A stretch of 64,000 nucleotides of DNA from Panonychus citri (lineage: Eukaryota; Arthropoda; Arachnida; Trombidiformes; Tetranychidae): assembly GCF_014898815.1 (NCBI RefSeq), contig NW_026515433.1, forward strand, positions 1,820,501-1,884,500, written 5' to 3'. Numbering within the stretch: position 1 is the first letter of the stretch; each line of letters opens with the position of its first letter. Below are positions 1 to 11,693 of the stretch, in pieces. The position numbers and the translations under genes were made by a program. The notes below the pieces were generated by a model, which ran no database searches, was not told where the DNA came from, and saw nothing but the letters and a program-made list of their open reading frames with translations.

Positions 1-1230
1 GAACAATTGGAACCATAAGAACTGGAATTTGAGCTGAACAATTATTATAAACAAAGAGAAATCAATTAGTTTATTGGTTAATTGTCGCTAGTTAACTAAT
101 TATAATTTTCACCTTGAGGTGGTCCATAAGTGTAACCATTTAGATTTTCCTGTATTCCATAATTAGATGATCGACCTGATCCCGTTTGTTGATCGTAAAC
201 GAGTCCACCTTTTCGAGCGACAAGATGACTTGTGTATCCACGATTGGAATTGTCGTTTACCTATTGGGATATTGGAGTGGAAAAAAGTGGAAAATTTAAA
301 AAGAGAAACACAATTAGTTGATTGTGAAACTTTTTCCAATTCAATTTAGCTAATTGCTCGCTAATTACTTCCAGGTTATCTCGCTAATTGTTGGAGGTTA
401 TTTTTTATTCTTAAATAGTGTACTATTCATTGCCAATTAACTATCACAATCAATGTTAATCAGAAAAAATGAAGATGCAATTAAAATGATTTAAGTTTAA
501 AGTGAGAATTGATTTTTTTCCTCTCGCTCTTTTTTTTGCAACAATTAGTTAATTGCTGCTTTCATCTTGAACTGGTAAACAAAATTAACTCAGTAAACTC
601 TATTTCCATGATGATCAAATGATTTTAAGTTGAACAATTAAAACAATTTAAACTTGAAGATGTAACCTTTAAAACTATAACAATCAAAGTTAATTTAGTA
701 TGAACTTAGTTGTTGGAGGTTAATTACTCCAAATAAAATCAGATAATCAGTAAACTGTACAATTAATTAACTGAATTTATGAGTATTAAAAATGGCAAAC
801 GAATCACAATCAATCACTTTAATATAATTGAAATGTAAAATTAAATGAAGAGAATCAATGAAATGATGATGATCAACAATTAATCACAATTAATTTTAAC
901 ACAATTAAAATGATCTGTCCACCCCTTGGTCAATAGCAAATGAGATAATCACTAATCACTAATCCAATGATTATTAAAAATCGAGATGTACAATTAACGA
1001 AATGTGTCAATTAACTGACAGAATGATAAACTTACATATTGATTTGAATAATAATTACCAGTTGATTGTTGTTGGCGTTGCTGTTGTAATTGTCGTTGTT
1101 GGTGTTGAGTTAATTGTAATTGTTGTTGATTTTGATAAACAATCGAGGAATCAACAGTTGAATGAAAGGTTGTCACAAAAACAATAATTAAGTAAGTGAA
1201 ACAATTTGATGGCGATAACAAGGTATCCAT
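1..1230 (-). CDS. Secreted Gln-rich protein, 3' part beyond window
   Basis: Partial gene, not recognised. Exons read on the minus strand: 1036-1230 (65 codons from ATG at 1230), 113-260, and 1-33 running off the window. Donor GTAAGT follows 1036, acceptor AG precedes 260, and donor GTGAAA follows 113. Phases join as 0, then 1. The protein starts with a hydrophobic signal-type segment (residues about 8-25, around CFTYLIIVFVTTF). A Gln-rich stretch with Thr/Leu follows, then a Gly/Ser/Tyr/Asn-rich exon ending near GYTYGPPQ. This composition suggests a secreted structural or matrix protein, but no known domain is visible. It is divergent to the proline-rich secreted gene at 3.1-4.9 kb. Confidence 0.6.
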
Positions 1231-3112
1231 TTTGAAGATGATGATGAAGATAAATCAAGTAACCAGGATGGAGAAACAGTTACAAGGAACCAGCAGCAAT
1301 TTAGAAGCTCATGAAATGATCTTAATCAATTGATCAATCGTAGAGAGAAATTGATTAGATGATAAAAGAGACTCGAAAACAATCAACAAATCATCGTGCA
1401 AATGATGATGATGATTGAGAGATATAAAAGATAATAGAAAGTGAGAGAGATGAAGATGAAGATGAAGATAAGAGAGAGAGAGAGGGAAAAAATGATTGAA
1501 TATTTTTTGCTTCGAACTGAAAACTCGTAACTGTTTCGTCCAAAGAAAGAGGTCAAACTTTTACGTTCGAAGTGACTTTCGCTTTCTATCAACAATTAAC
1601 ACTCATCATCATCTATTTAACATTCAAATGATAATAATTGTTGTTTGGCTATTTAATGGTAATCATTGAATTAGAAGAAAACTTTTCTCTTTCATCATTT
1701 GTTGATCTTCAGTGAAGATGATTAATCAAAATGGCGTCGATTGTTAATTCGTATTCGTTTTTATTATTATTCGTTTCTTCATTGTTATTGGTCAGTTTTA
1801 CCAAATCATATTCTCGCTAATTTAATTCACTGATTATCTCTAATTAAGATACAATTCGATAATCACCATGAATCAAGTTTAATTGTTACTCGAAACTTTT
1901 CTCATTGTGAATACAAGTATTTATGATTTATCTCAGCTTGATTTCTAAGCCTTAACTTTTTAATTATTCATTAATCAAGAGACTTCATGTTTATGTGATT
2001 AATTTAATTTGATAATTGTTGAAATTAAATGAAACAAAATTATAAGCACAATTGGAGGTTATTGTTATTATCAGATTAATATAATAACTAAATTATCAGA
2101 ACTCTGATCATGATAATCAATATCTATTGATATGGTTAATCTTTAATTATATTGATTCCATTTTGATTGTTACCTTGAGAATTGATTTCTAATAATTAAC
2201 AGTTTGTTTCTTAATAAATTACCAATTAGAAAGTTAATTTCTTAAGTTAATCAACAGCCCGAAAGTAATGAGATGATTATGATAACAAAATTGACCAAAA
2301 AACTTTAATCAACAATTAAAACTTAAATGTCTGTTTGCCTTTTAATTGTTAACTGTATCAATGATTATCATCAAGGATTTGGAAGGTTAATTAGTTGGGA
2401 TGAGAGAGAGAAATGAAGATAATTAAAAGTAATCAAGAAGAAAAAAAACTTTTTTTAATTAACTGTGAATTAAATATTGGTCATAATAGTTAATCACCAT
2501 ACAAGAATAAATTACAATTTAATAATTGGAGGTTAATAAGGAAAGAGATGAAAACAATTTACCTTTTAATTGTTACCTTGAAAAGGGATACAATTTGTGC
2601 ACCTTTGTATCAATGAAATTGACCAACGCCTAATTTAGTTATCGATACCCTTTGGTTAACCAATTAATCCTCTGTTGGTGGTGGTATTGGTTAATCAGTT
2701 TTAATTGTGATTGAGAATAATTAAAATTTCTTGATTTCCAGTTGAGTAAAAGGTGTGAAAAAGATACACAAACGATGTAATCATTAACCACCCGTCAGTA
2801 AATGGTTACGATTTATTCAAATTAACTTACCTTTGTTTTTAATTGTAATCAACAATTTTATTCACATTTTGGGTTTACTGTCAATTACCAGTAGTTAATT
2901 TGATTAACTCAATGGTTGAGAAATGAGAAAGTAGTTAATTAGTTTTGGTGAATTAAATTTCATCGGAAAACTGAACAAGTTTAACTGTTCATATAAAAAG
3001 ATTGGATTAGACCAAAGGATAAGATCAGTTGATTAAATGTGAAGTTTAAGTAACAATTTAATTTTTTCACAATTATTTTCTTTTTTTTCGTTAATTTCTT
3101 CATCTACTAATC
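1231..3112. other. Intergenic region between two divergent secreted-protein genes
   Basis: AT-rich DNA with no supported complete gene. It holds the 5' flank of the Gln-rich gene and the promoter of the Pro-rich gene. A short reading frame at 1731-1820 (29 codons) has a good AAAATGGCG start context and a signal-peptide-like sequence. It could be an alternative first exon of the next gene, since a GT at 1791 gives phase 0. A short GA-rich tract lies near 1470-1490. Confidence 0.5.
2992..3030 (+). promoter_or_regulatory. TATA box and initiator of the Pro-rich secreted gene
   Basis: TATAAAAAG at 2992-3000 is followed by a TCAGTT initiator-like hexamer at 3025-3030, about 35 bases downstream and 83 bases before the proposed ATG at 3113. 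Spacing and sequence fit an arthropod TATA/Inr core promoter. This is inferred from sequence only. Confidence 0.45.
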
Positions 3113-4877
3113 ATGATTAAGATGGTGATTAAATATTCTTTTTCTTTTTCTTTTAATTACAAAATCACTTCTATTAGAGTTTAAGTTTAATCCAATCTCT
3201 TGGTGACAATTAGAATCACTAATCTCTCATTATCTTAAGATTATCTTTTAATTTCTAATTTTCCATGTGATTAAAGTGATTTAATTTCGTTTTCTTTTAA
3301 TATTTTTTTTTCTTTTCTTTTTTAATTAGTTACCTGGTACCTTGATTGTGATCTTATTATGTTTGATTAATCCATTGGAATCTTGGCCAACAATTAACTC
3401 AGTGTTTTCTACAACAACAACAACTACTACTTCTCGACCTTCAATTGATAAATTGTCACGAAATATTAGTAATTATCTTAATGGTGATAATTATAATAAT
3501 CCGGATAATCAGTTTGCTCTTCTTAAGGATAATCAAGTTGGTAAATTAAATTTAGTTAATGATAAACGGACACAAGTTAACAATCAGCTACAAACCGGTA
3601 AAGTTAACTACAATCAACAAGAACAACAATTGAAAGATGTTTCCAATCAAGTCAACAACAATTTAAGGTCATCATATTTAGCAATAAATGGTAACACTAA
3701 TCAGCGACAACAAAGATTAGGTCATCTTAATGTTATTGGATTACAAGGTGACCTTCAAAGTCAATTGTTACCCGTCTCATCTGATTCTAAATCACAATCA
3801 GCTAAATATCGTGAAGTTGAGGAAATAATTCCGACCAATGAAGTTGATCAAGAATCTCGAGAACCTGAGATTTCAAGAGATCCCAAAACACCGAGAGGAG
3901 GAGGTGGAGGACCAGTGATACCACCACACGAACCCGAAAGTGCCCCAATCGATCCTAATACACCAGGTTATGCTGGACCACCACCTCCAACTCCAGGTCA
4001 ATCTCCTCCCGACGGGTCATCATTTCCCGTTCCTCCAAGTACAGGGCCACAATTTCCAGGAGGAGGCGGATTTCCCTCTACTCCATATTCACCTCCTCAA
4101 TCTCCTTCTTTTCCTCCAAATTCATTTCCCACCCAACAACCTGGAGTAATTGTACCTCCTTCCACTCCAACAGAAACAGACACTGAAGGTCAAAGGCCAC
4201 AACCACCGTCAGTCTCACCTTATTATCCATCACCACCTCCACCAGCGACATTCGTTCCCAATGGATCACCTTTTTATCCCGAGACTTTCAATCTTTCACC
4301 TCCACAACAACATGAACCCATTCAACCTCCTACCGTTCAGTTTCCTCTTCAACCAGTAGCATCTCCATTCCAACCACCACCACCACCACCACCTCCTCCC
4401 TCCACTTCAGTCTACTCTTCCTACTCACCACCATCTTGGTTAACCAACTTTTACCCCAATTACTATTCAAATTTCCCTTATAACGAAGGTCTCGTTGCGA
4501 CTTATCCAACTCACTTATCACCTACTCTTAAATCAACGGCTTCTTACTTAATCTCTCGAAGTGTAATTCCAATCGGCTCATCCCAATTAACCGCTGTGAC
4601 TCCTTACCTGACCTCTCCAACGACCCACACTCACTTGAATCCTCTATATTTAACTCAACATGATCAACAAACTCATCTGATTGCCGATAATAACCAAGAG
4701 CCACAATTGCTCAACGTTAATCCAGTAGTTAATCACCATTCACCTGCATCAAATGATAAAGAATCAAGAGAATCATCAATCACCAACCCAATTCAAACAA
4801 CGACCACTGAATCTTCAATTGAAGGATTAAAAGAATCAGAAATTGATGATGATGCTGAAAGAATTAGTAATCTCTAA
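3113..4877 (+). CDS. Secreted proline-rich low-complexity protein
   Basis: Not a recognised family. Proposed exon 1 is 3113-3124 (Met-Ile-Lys-Met), with intron 3125-3329 ending TTTAATTAG. Exon 2 (3330-4877) begins Leu-Pro-Gly-Thr and gives a classic signal peptide with the core LPGTLIVILLCLI, likely cut near ESW/PT. The protein is about 519 residues. It has Asn/Gln-rich N-terminal segments, a Gly run, then a long Pro/Ser/Tyr/Phe-rich region with repeated PP and one run of nine prolines. A Ser/Thr/Glu tail closes it. No enzymatic domain is seen; an extracellular structural or cuticle/silk-type role is only a guess from composition. The 5' exon is uncertain, and an alternative first exon at 1731-1790 also keeps phase. 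Confidence 0.6.
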
Positions 4878-6816
4878 ATTACTTGACGATTGGTGATAAT
4901 CAGTTGATTTAATTGAGACGACAAACATTTTAATCAATCAAAAATTATCAGAAAACTGACCTTTGCAAGAATGACCATCAATCACCATTAAGATTACTGA
5001 TTAACTTTGATTAGTTTTAATTTCTGTTTATAAAGTAAATTTAATTACCTTTTTCAAAACAATTTTCATCACCTCATCAACTAATCAACTAATTTTCAAA
5101 CAAAAATCAACTAAATCAGCAAAGGCCAACAATTAAAACTAAACTTAAACTATTTCCTTTCTCTTGTCAAATCAACAATAACAGTTAATCAACTAATTGA
5201 ATTGTATTAATTGATTTTATCCAAAATGTTTGATTGACACTTTTCTTAACCTTAATTAACAATCACAATTAATCGTGGGTCTAACAAATAAACATAAAAA
5301 TAACTATGCAATTGATTAAAACTCAATTATTATAAATCATTGAAAATCAAACAATTGATTCAGTTGATTAATTGTTGATCAAAAGTAATCATAACAAATC
5401 ATATTAACTATTGACTTGAAAAAATCAATTTTTCTTCATGAAAAAATCAAACGTTCAAATTAAAGTGATGATTTAACAATTGTTAAGATTAATCAACAAC
5501 AATTAAGGTGCGAAAAAAATTTAAACCATAATTAGGAAAAAATCTCATCAATTTAAACGATTAAATTGTTTAAAAATTACATTGATATTTAATTGCTTTC
5601 GATTCAATAATTTTGGAAGGTTGTTTTTATTTGGTTAACAATTAAATTTGATTAATTTGCTTGATATTTAATTGTTGGTTACAAAAATAATCTCATTGTA
5701 CACAAGAACAATAATCAAATCAATGGAGGAAAAAAAAGATTATTACAATTAAACAAAAATAATCAATGACAAAGGGCAAGAGGAATTGATTTGATTGTTG
5801 CTAATTAAATGAAATGGATGATGATTGGTTGATTGTGATAATTGACAATTATAAATCACTTGGTCTGATTAGCTAAGGTGGTTAATAATAATTAAGGATT
5901 GATCATTTTGAAAGAGTTGAGGGTTGATTAGCTGATTATACAATTAACAGTTGATTATAAATCATGAGTGATTAAGGAATTACTAGAATAACTGATTAAA
6001 TGATAATTAGGAATGAAGAAGTTAATTTAAACACAATTAAAGTCTACACATTAACTTTTTTTTTGGTCAAAACAAATTGTGAATTTAAATACTCACACAA
6101 TTCACAATCAAATAACAACTTTAATTGTTACACTGGACAATTGAAGATTTTATAATAAAGTGAAAAAAAGAGAGAGGATAAAACATAATCTAATGATACA
6201 ATTAACAATTAAGAAGTGGGAATAGATTGAGAAATCACTTCCATAACAATTAGAAATTGATTAATCAATGTGATCCTTTCAAGCTGAATCAGCTAAAATG
6301 ATTAACTATTTACACAACACTATTTAGATAATACCTAAGGTTGATTTGTGTAGACTTTAAGTTGATTGTGTTTGTATTTAAATTAATTGTATAAACATAT
6401 TTATAAATATATTGAGATAGAAACACAGGAAAAACTAATTAAGGACAATCCATAACTGAAAATAAATAAATTGTTCTGAGTGATTGGAAAGGAGAGCGAG
6501 AAAAGCGAGCGAGCGAGTGAGTGAGTGTAAAGATTAATCTACATGATCATTATAATTGGAATTAAATCATCAAGGTTGTAAAGTTGATTGTTTTGATATG
6601 GATTTAACATTTCGCTGCAAAAATTAATTTGATTATGAGTAAATTGTTGGGATTTGTGTGTGTGTGTAAATGAGATAATAGAAAGGTGATGACGATGGAA
6701 AACAAACAAGGTAAATATAAGCGATGGGAACGACGATATTACGGATTTACGGCAAAAGGGTCAAGATGCATCATCGATATGAATTAATTGTCGATTAGGT
6801 GATTAATTATCCAATG
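4878..6816. other. Intergenic AT-rich DNA
   Basis: No gene is seen. The region holds the 3' flank of the Pro-rich gene and the 3' flank of PAN2, which converge here. It is dense in the words CAATTAA, AATTGTT and TTGATTA, like all noncoding DNA in this window. A short GAGCGAGC-type tract occurs near 6495-6520. Confidence 0.6.
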
Positions 6817-9800
6817 TTATTCTTCCTCGGTTCCTGGAAGTTTCCAACCACAATTTCTACCAGCATCGTAAAGCTCAGCAACAGAAGATTCAACTCTACC
6901 AAGACTTTTCAGCTCCTCAAATTTACGATAAAGTTGTAAAGCGGTTTTAGCGTCCTCAATAGAATCGTGAGTTTCTGATTGAATTTTTTCACCTTCACAT
7001 GATGATCATGATGATGAGAGAAAATAATAAAAGAAAATGTTAAAAAATTAATAATTGAAGAGTAAAAATGAGAGAATGAGGGAGAATGAAAAAAAAATCC
7101 ATCATATATACACCTTTTTTAGAGGACATGATATATAAATTATTGAATATTGTGTAAATAGTTTTGATAATATTATAGTTAATTGCTGATGATTGATTAA
7201 ATGGTTGAGTAAATAATTCGATGATATAATTACCTAAAAAATGCCAGGCTAAAAATCTTAAGGACACCATTCGTTTAAAATGAGGTGATTGGAATAACGT
7301 CACGGTATCGATAACCTGATCTTGTGGAACCTAATTAATAGATGATGAAATTAGTGAAAATTAGAATTATAAATATAAAATGGAACAATTAGTAACAATT
7401 AGAAACAATTTATAAACTTAATTGTTGTGCGTTGGGTGGAGAAAGAAAAGTTTACTCAATTGTTTCTATTCTATACTTACTACTAAATTAATTACTCGGA
7501 AATCGTTTTTCAATCCATGACCAACGAAAACAACTCCAGTGTCAATTAAGAAACGTAATTTAAGGTAAGTAGATTTAAGTGTTGTTAAATGTTTGGAAGA
7601 CATTGTTATATCGAGATCTCCAGGTTGGATTCCAGAAAATTTAGTCATATAATCAGCAACCTAAATTGTAATTAAAGAATTAATTTTCTTTACAGTCACA
7701 AAACGTTGTAAACAGTAATTGTTTTTTTTTTACGAACGAAATTCACAATTAATGTTGATTTGATAGATTTTAAATGTTTGAATCAACTAGAATATTCACC
7801 TGATCTTGAGTAGCAATATAATCGTCGAGAAATGGTTGGCCTTCCAATAGTCCTGAACCACGAACACAAGTTATACGAGCAACAGATCGTTGGGGAGGTT
7901 TAATTGTTGTTCGAGTTCCATCACTTCTAAATTCGGTTTCAGCTTGATTAAGTGTAACGAATTCAGCATCTACAGCGACGAAATCTCCTTTCTTTGGCAT
8001 CTCATCGGCGGAAAGTGGTGTAAATGTTATACTTGGACGATGACCACGAGCAAGATTACGATCATCTTGAAACACTTCAGCAGTTATTGGATTCTCAATA
8101 ATTAGCCGGTCTTCATACTTTTTGATTAAATCCATTTTACTGTACATAATTATAGATGGTGTTTTCCAGGCGAAATCAATGTGAACCACTTCATCGCTTG
8201 GAACTGGATTAATACAAAAATGATTAAAGAGAAACCAATTCTCCTTATCAGGAATCTCTTCCTTTGATTTTAATTTGAAATATCGACCATCAACTTTAAT
8301 TATGGCTACAATATTATCTTTACCCAATTCATCCGATTTACGAACAACCGAAATAACAGTTAATAAACCATATTCTGTATAACATTCAGAGTTTTCGGGT
8401 TTTTCAATAGCGATATCCAGGCTTTCGTCATCATCCATTTTTATGAACATTTTGATGGGAAGATAAGGGATTTTACTTGCTTGAGGGGCAACGATACTAC
8501 TACTGTTGGAGAAAATAACACAAGAGAAAATATAATTACAATTAGAGAAGCAAAATTAAAATATTCTCTCTGAGATTATTAACCTTTTGTCTTTTTCATG
8601 TGAAAACTTGCAATCAGCTCGAGTACATTTGTCACCATATCGACAGGGCTTTTTGGCTGGAGCTAAATCTAAAAGCTTATTGGGTTCGATTTTATCTCCA
8701 CCAAGAATGGATAATTGTTTCTTCCAAAACTTGAGTCCTTTGTCCGAATCAAGCGCAGAATTGATTGATAAAATATCAGGAAGAGATTTAGTTTGTCTTT
8801 TTTGAACCTGTTTTCGAAGTAGAACAAAAAAAGCCAATTTCTCTTTAATAATAGAAAAAAAAAGTCTTCACCAATGTAACAATAGACTTTACTAATAATT
8901 TTACAAACCACATATTGAAATTTATTGCATTTATCACAGTAAGCTGACATGCTTTGTTCCATGTTGAGACTTTTTTTGAGAAGCTCTTGAAATGATAAAC
9001 TTTCAAGTTGAGGTTCAATGTTGGTCGGTGATTTATCTTCAATTTTATTACTAAATTTTCCAGCATCAGGGTGTAAAAGGGTAACCGGATATTTCATCTT
9101 TTCCTCTTCCCAGGAATGGCCACATTTACAAGTATATGAACATTTCTCGTTGATACCAAATAGTTCAGTAATGATTGATGTTGATGGTGAATCTTTATCA
9201 TGAGTTGTAGCATCCGGTGATGATAGTTCCTGTAGAAAGATTTAAAAAAATAGCAAACAGGTGAGTCTAAAATGGGAAAAGTATCAAATGAAAAGGAAAC
9301 TTACAGAGTGTAACTGATGAAGAATAAATCTCCACCAACTTTGCGCTAAACTTGGGAAATTAACTTTCTTTCGTAAGTCATCGTCTTCGGGTAGGATAAG
9401 AGTCAAAGCGGAAGCTTTAGGCATTTGACGAAATGCACGAAGGAAATTTGTGGCCTATTGTTAAAAGATTAGATGAGTATTAATTTACGATCGATTGGTT
9501 AGAGAAAATAATTACTAACTTGACATGGATTTTGGGTGCCACTTTCATCGATCATATGGAAAAGAAAGGCAAGCTCACAGGTAAGGCAAAATTCCCTTCT
9601 ACAGAGATGATTAAGAACTGCAGCTCGAAGAGGTAGAATATAATATAAAGTCTAAATCGAAAAAAAAAATAGAAAAAAGGTACAGTTGAGTTGTAGAAGA
9701 AAAATCTATTGATCGAATAAGTACCTGAATTAAATTGTTAGCATACGAATTTGGTAAAGTTGAGTCAAGACTTGCAAACGGGGAATGATTGTGTCGTCCA

Positions 9801-11693
9801 AAGTCATACTCGTCGAGAGAGACTTTATTGTAATTTGGTTCGATTGTTAAGTAACGACTGGGAATCTCAGTGGAAGATGTATCTGTATGGTAAATGAGTT
9901 CGAGAGAGAAAATGACGTGAGAAAACTAAGTCTTAGAGGATATAAAGCGTAAAAAAGCTAAAAGACTAACTGGATTTGTTTTGTTTCGTTTTCGTGTTCT
10001 CAGGATTAGCGTAAGGCATTTGATTTCGACCTTTAGCTCCAGGATTGGGAGCGTAACAAATATTTCCAACCATTCTCATATTAGATAAAATTGCTTGATC
10101 GATCGGCTTGGGTAAACGATAAGCCTTTTTACAAAATTCAGCAGGTAAATCTGATAAAAGTTTTTCATCTCGATAAACTGGCATCGGGATAATGGAGAGA
10201 GGAGTTATTATGTCATCAAAGGACAAAGGTCGAACAGGTTCAATCTAAAGATCGTACAATTTTAGTAGGAAAAAGTTGAAAGACAATTTAAATAATATGA
10301 GAATTAGAAATGAAAATAAACAAAATGAGAGGGAGAAAACGATGATTAAGAACGAGGTTGATTGAAAAGGAAAAGGAAAGAGACAATTGAAATGTTAGTT
10401 CACTTACAGGGTCAGCAAATTCAGTTTGTTGGCTGAAATTATTAAAAACAACTTCATCACTTGCACCATAAAGATAGATGAAACCAGTATCATCGGCAAA
10501 AGCTAATGCTTGACCTGAATTGGAAACATCGAAGGAAGTTATTGAAGTACCAGGAGGCAAGTCGACACTTTGAATAAAAGGAGTTTGAAGGGAAGCCGAA
10601 GCGTCCAAAAGTTGGAATTGTCCAGTTTGAGAGACGACACAGAATCGAGAAGAGAAAGCGGGAACAAAACGAAGTAGATAAGGTGAGCAAACCATTTGGA
10701 TGGGCATGATCGCTCTCATCATTCGTAAATCGTAAACCATCAGGAATCTATCGGGAACATAGAGATGCCTAATTAGAAGAGAAAAAAATGATCATTAATA
10801 ATTGATTGAAATGAGAACAATTGTAACATCAATATTGTCACATAGAAACAGGTGACGTGTGATTCTGAAGAAAATATATCAAACAATTATTGGAATATTA
10901 CCTATTGGAATAGCCACAACTAACTAGGTAATTCCCGTGGACATCAAAATCGGACAAAGTGACTGAATGGGTTGAGAAAGAGTGAGCGACTTTAAGAGTA
11001 TTAGGATCACGAAGTGTAATCTGAAAGAAAAGATTGAAAAAAAAAATTATTTGGTTATTATAATTTGTCTAAGAAATAATTAGTTATAATAATAATTAGT
11101 GAGTAATTTTCGCAACTAACCTTGCCAACTATGTCACCACAACATACAAATTTTGGATGTTTTCTAATAATGACACAACCATCTTCTTCAACGTCAGTAA
11201 TTCGTAATTGTTTTACTCTTTCTAAATCAAATTCAATCAATTGTTTCTGTTGTCCACCCATGAGAACCAAACCTGAGGGCAAGATGGTCATTGCTTGCAT
11301 CTCCTTGAGAAGTTCAGAACTGTGTGTAAAAACTGATAATCCTCGTCTAATGTTCAGTCGCAACGAGTTTTGGGTTAATGAGAGAAGACCAAAATCTCCA
11401 GTTAAAAGAGATCGAACATCATTTACATTATGTACTTGGAATGAGGTATATTTTTGTAACGAATAACCATAATATGAGGTAACATGGCTTCCAGTGTTTC
11501 CCATCCAGAGAAGCTCTTCAAGATTGTCGAAAGATAATGATGAAACACCGGGTTGAGTTGATACATTGCTCCCTGAATCAGCGATAACACTACTGAGGAA
11601 AGTATATTCCCCTGCAAGGGATGGATTAAGACCAATGGGCAGTTTGGTTGAGCTTGCAGAAGATAATGTACTCATCAAGCCCACTGAAGACAT
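6817..11693 (-). CDS. PAN2: PAN2, catalytic subunit of the PAN2-PAN3 deadenylase
   Basis: Poly(A)-specific 3' exonuclease that trims mRNA tails in the cytoplasm with PAN3. Thirteen exons: 11121-11693, 10902-11020, 10408-10768, 10244-9971, 9882-9725, 9651-9520, 9454-9305, 9229-8912, 8807-8584, 8502-7800, 7660-7481, 7330-7234, 6992-6817. All phases join, giving 1,154 residues, close to the human protein (about 1,200). The order is an N-terminal WD40-type region (KVYDLRMMRA-like motif near residue 235), a pseudo-ubiquitin-hydrolase domain in the middle, then a DEDD exonuclease. Asp948 and Glu950 lie in VAVDAEFV. The other acidic residues are in GHGLKNDFRV and ETHDSIEDA. Unusual: a CCCH zinc finger (residues about 750-765) is inserted in the hydrolase-like domain. 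ATG at 11693 is the first in-frame start. Confidence 0.95.
8598..8645 (-). other. CCCH (Nab2-type) zinc finger inside PAN2
   Basis: Encodes CRYGDKCTRADCKFSH, with spacing C-x5-C-x4-C-x3-H. That spacing is typical of the Nab2/ZC3H14 class, which binds poly(A). It lies in exon 8584-8807 between the LPDIL block and the next conserved block of the hydrolase-like domain, where the human protein has no such motif as far as I recall. Confidence 0.75.
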
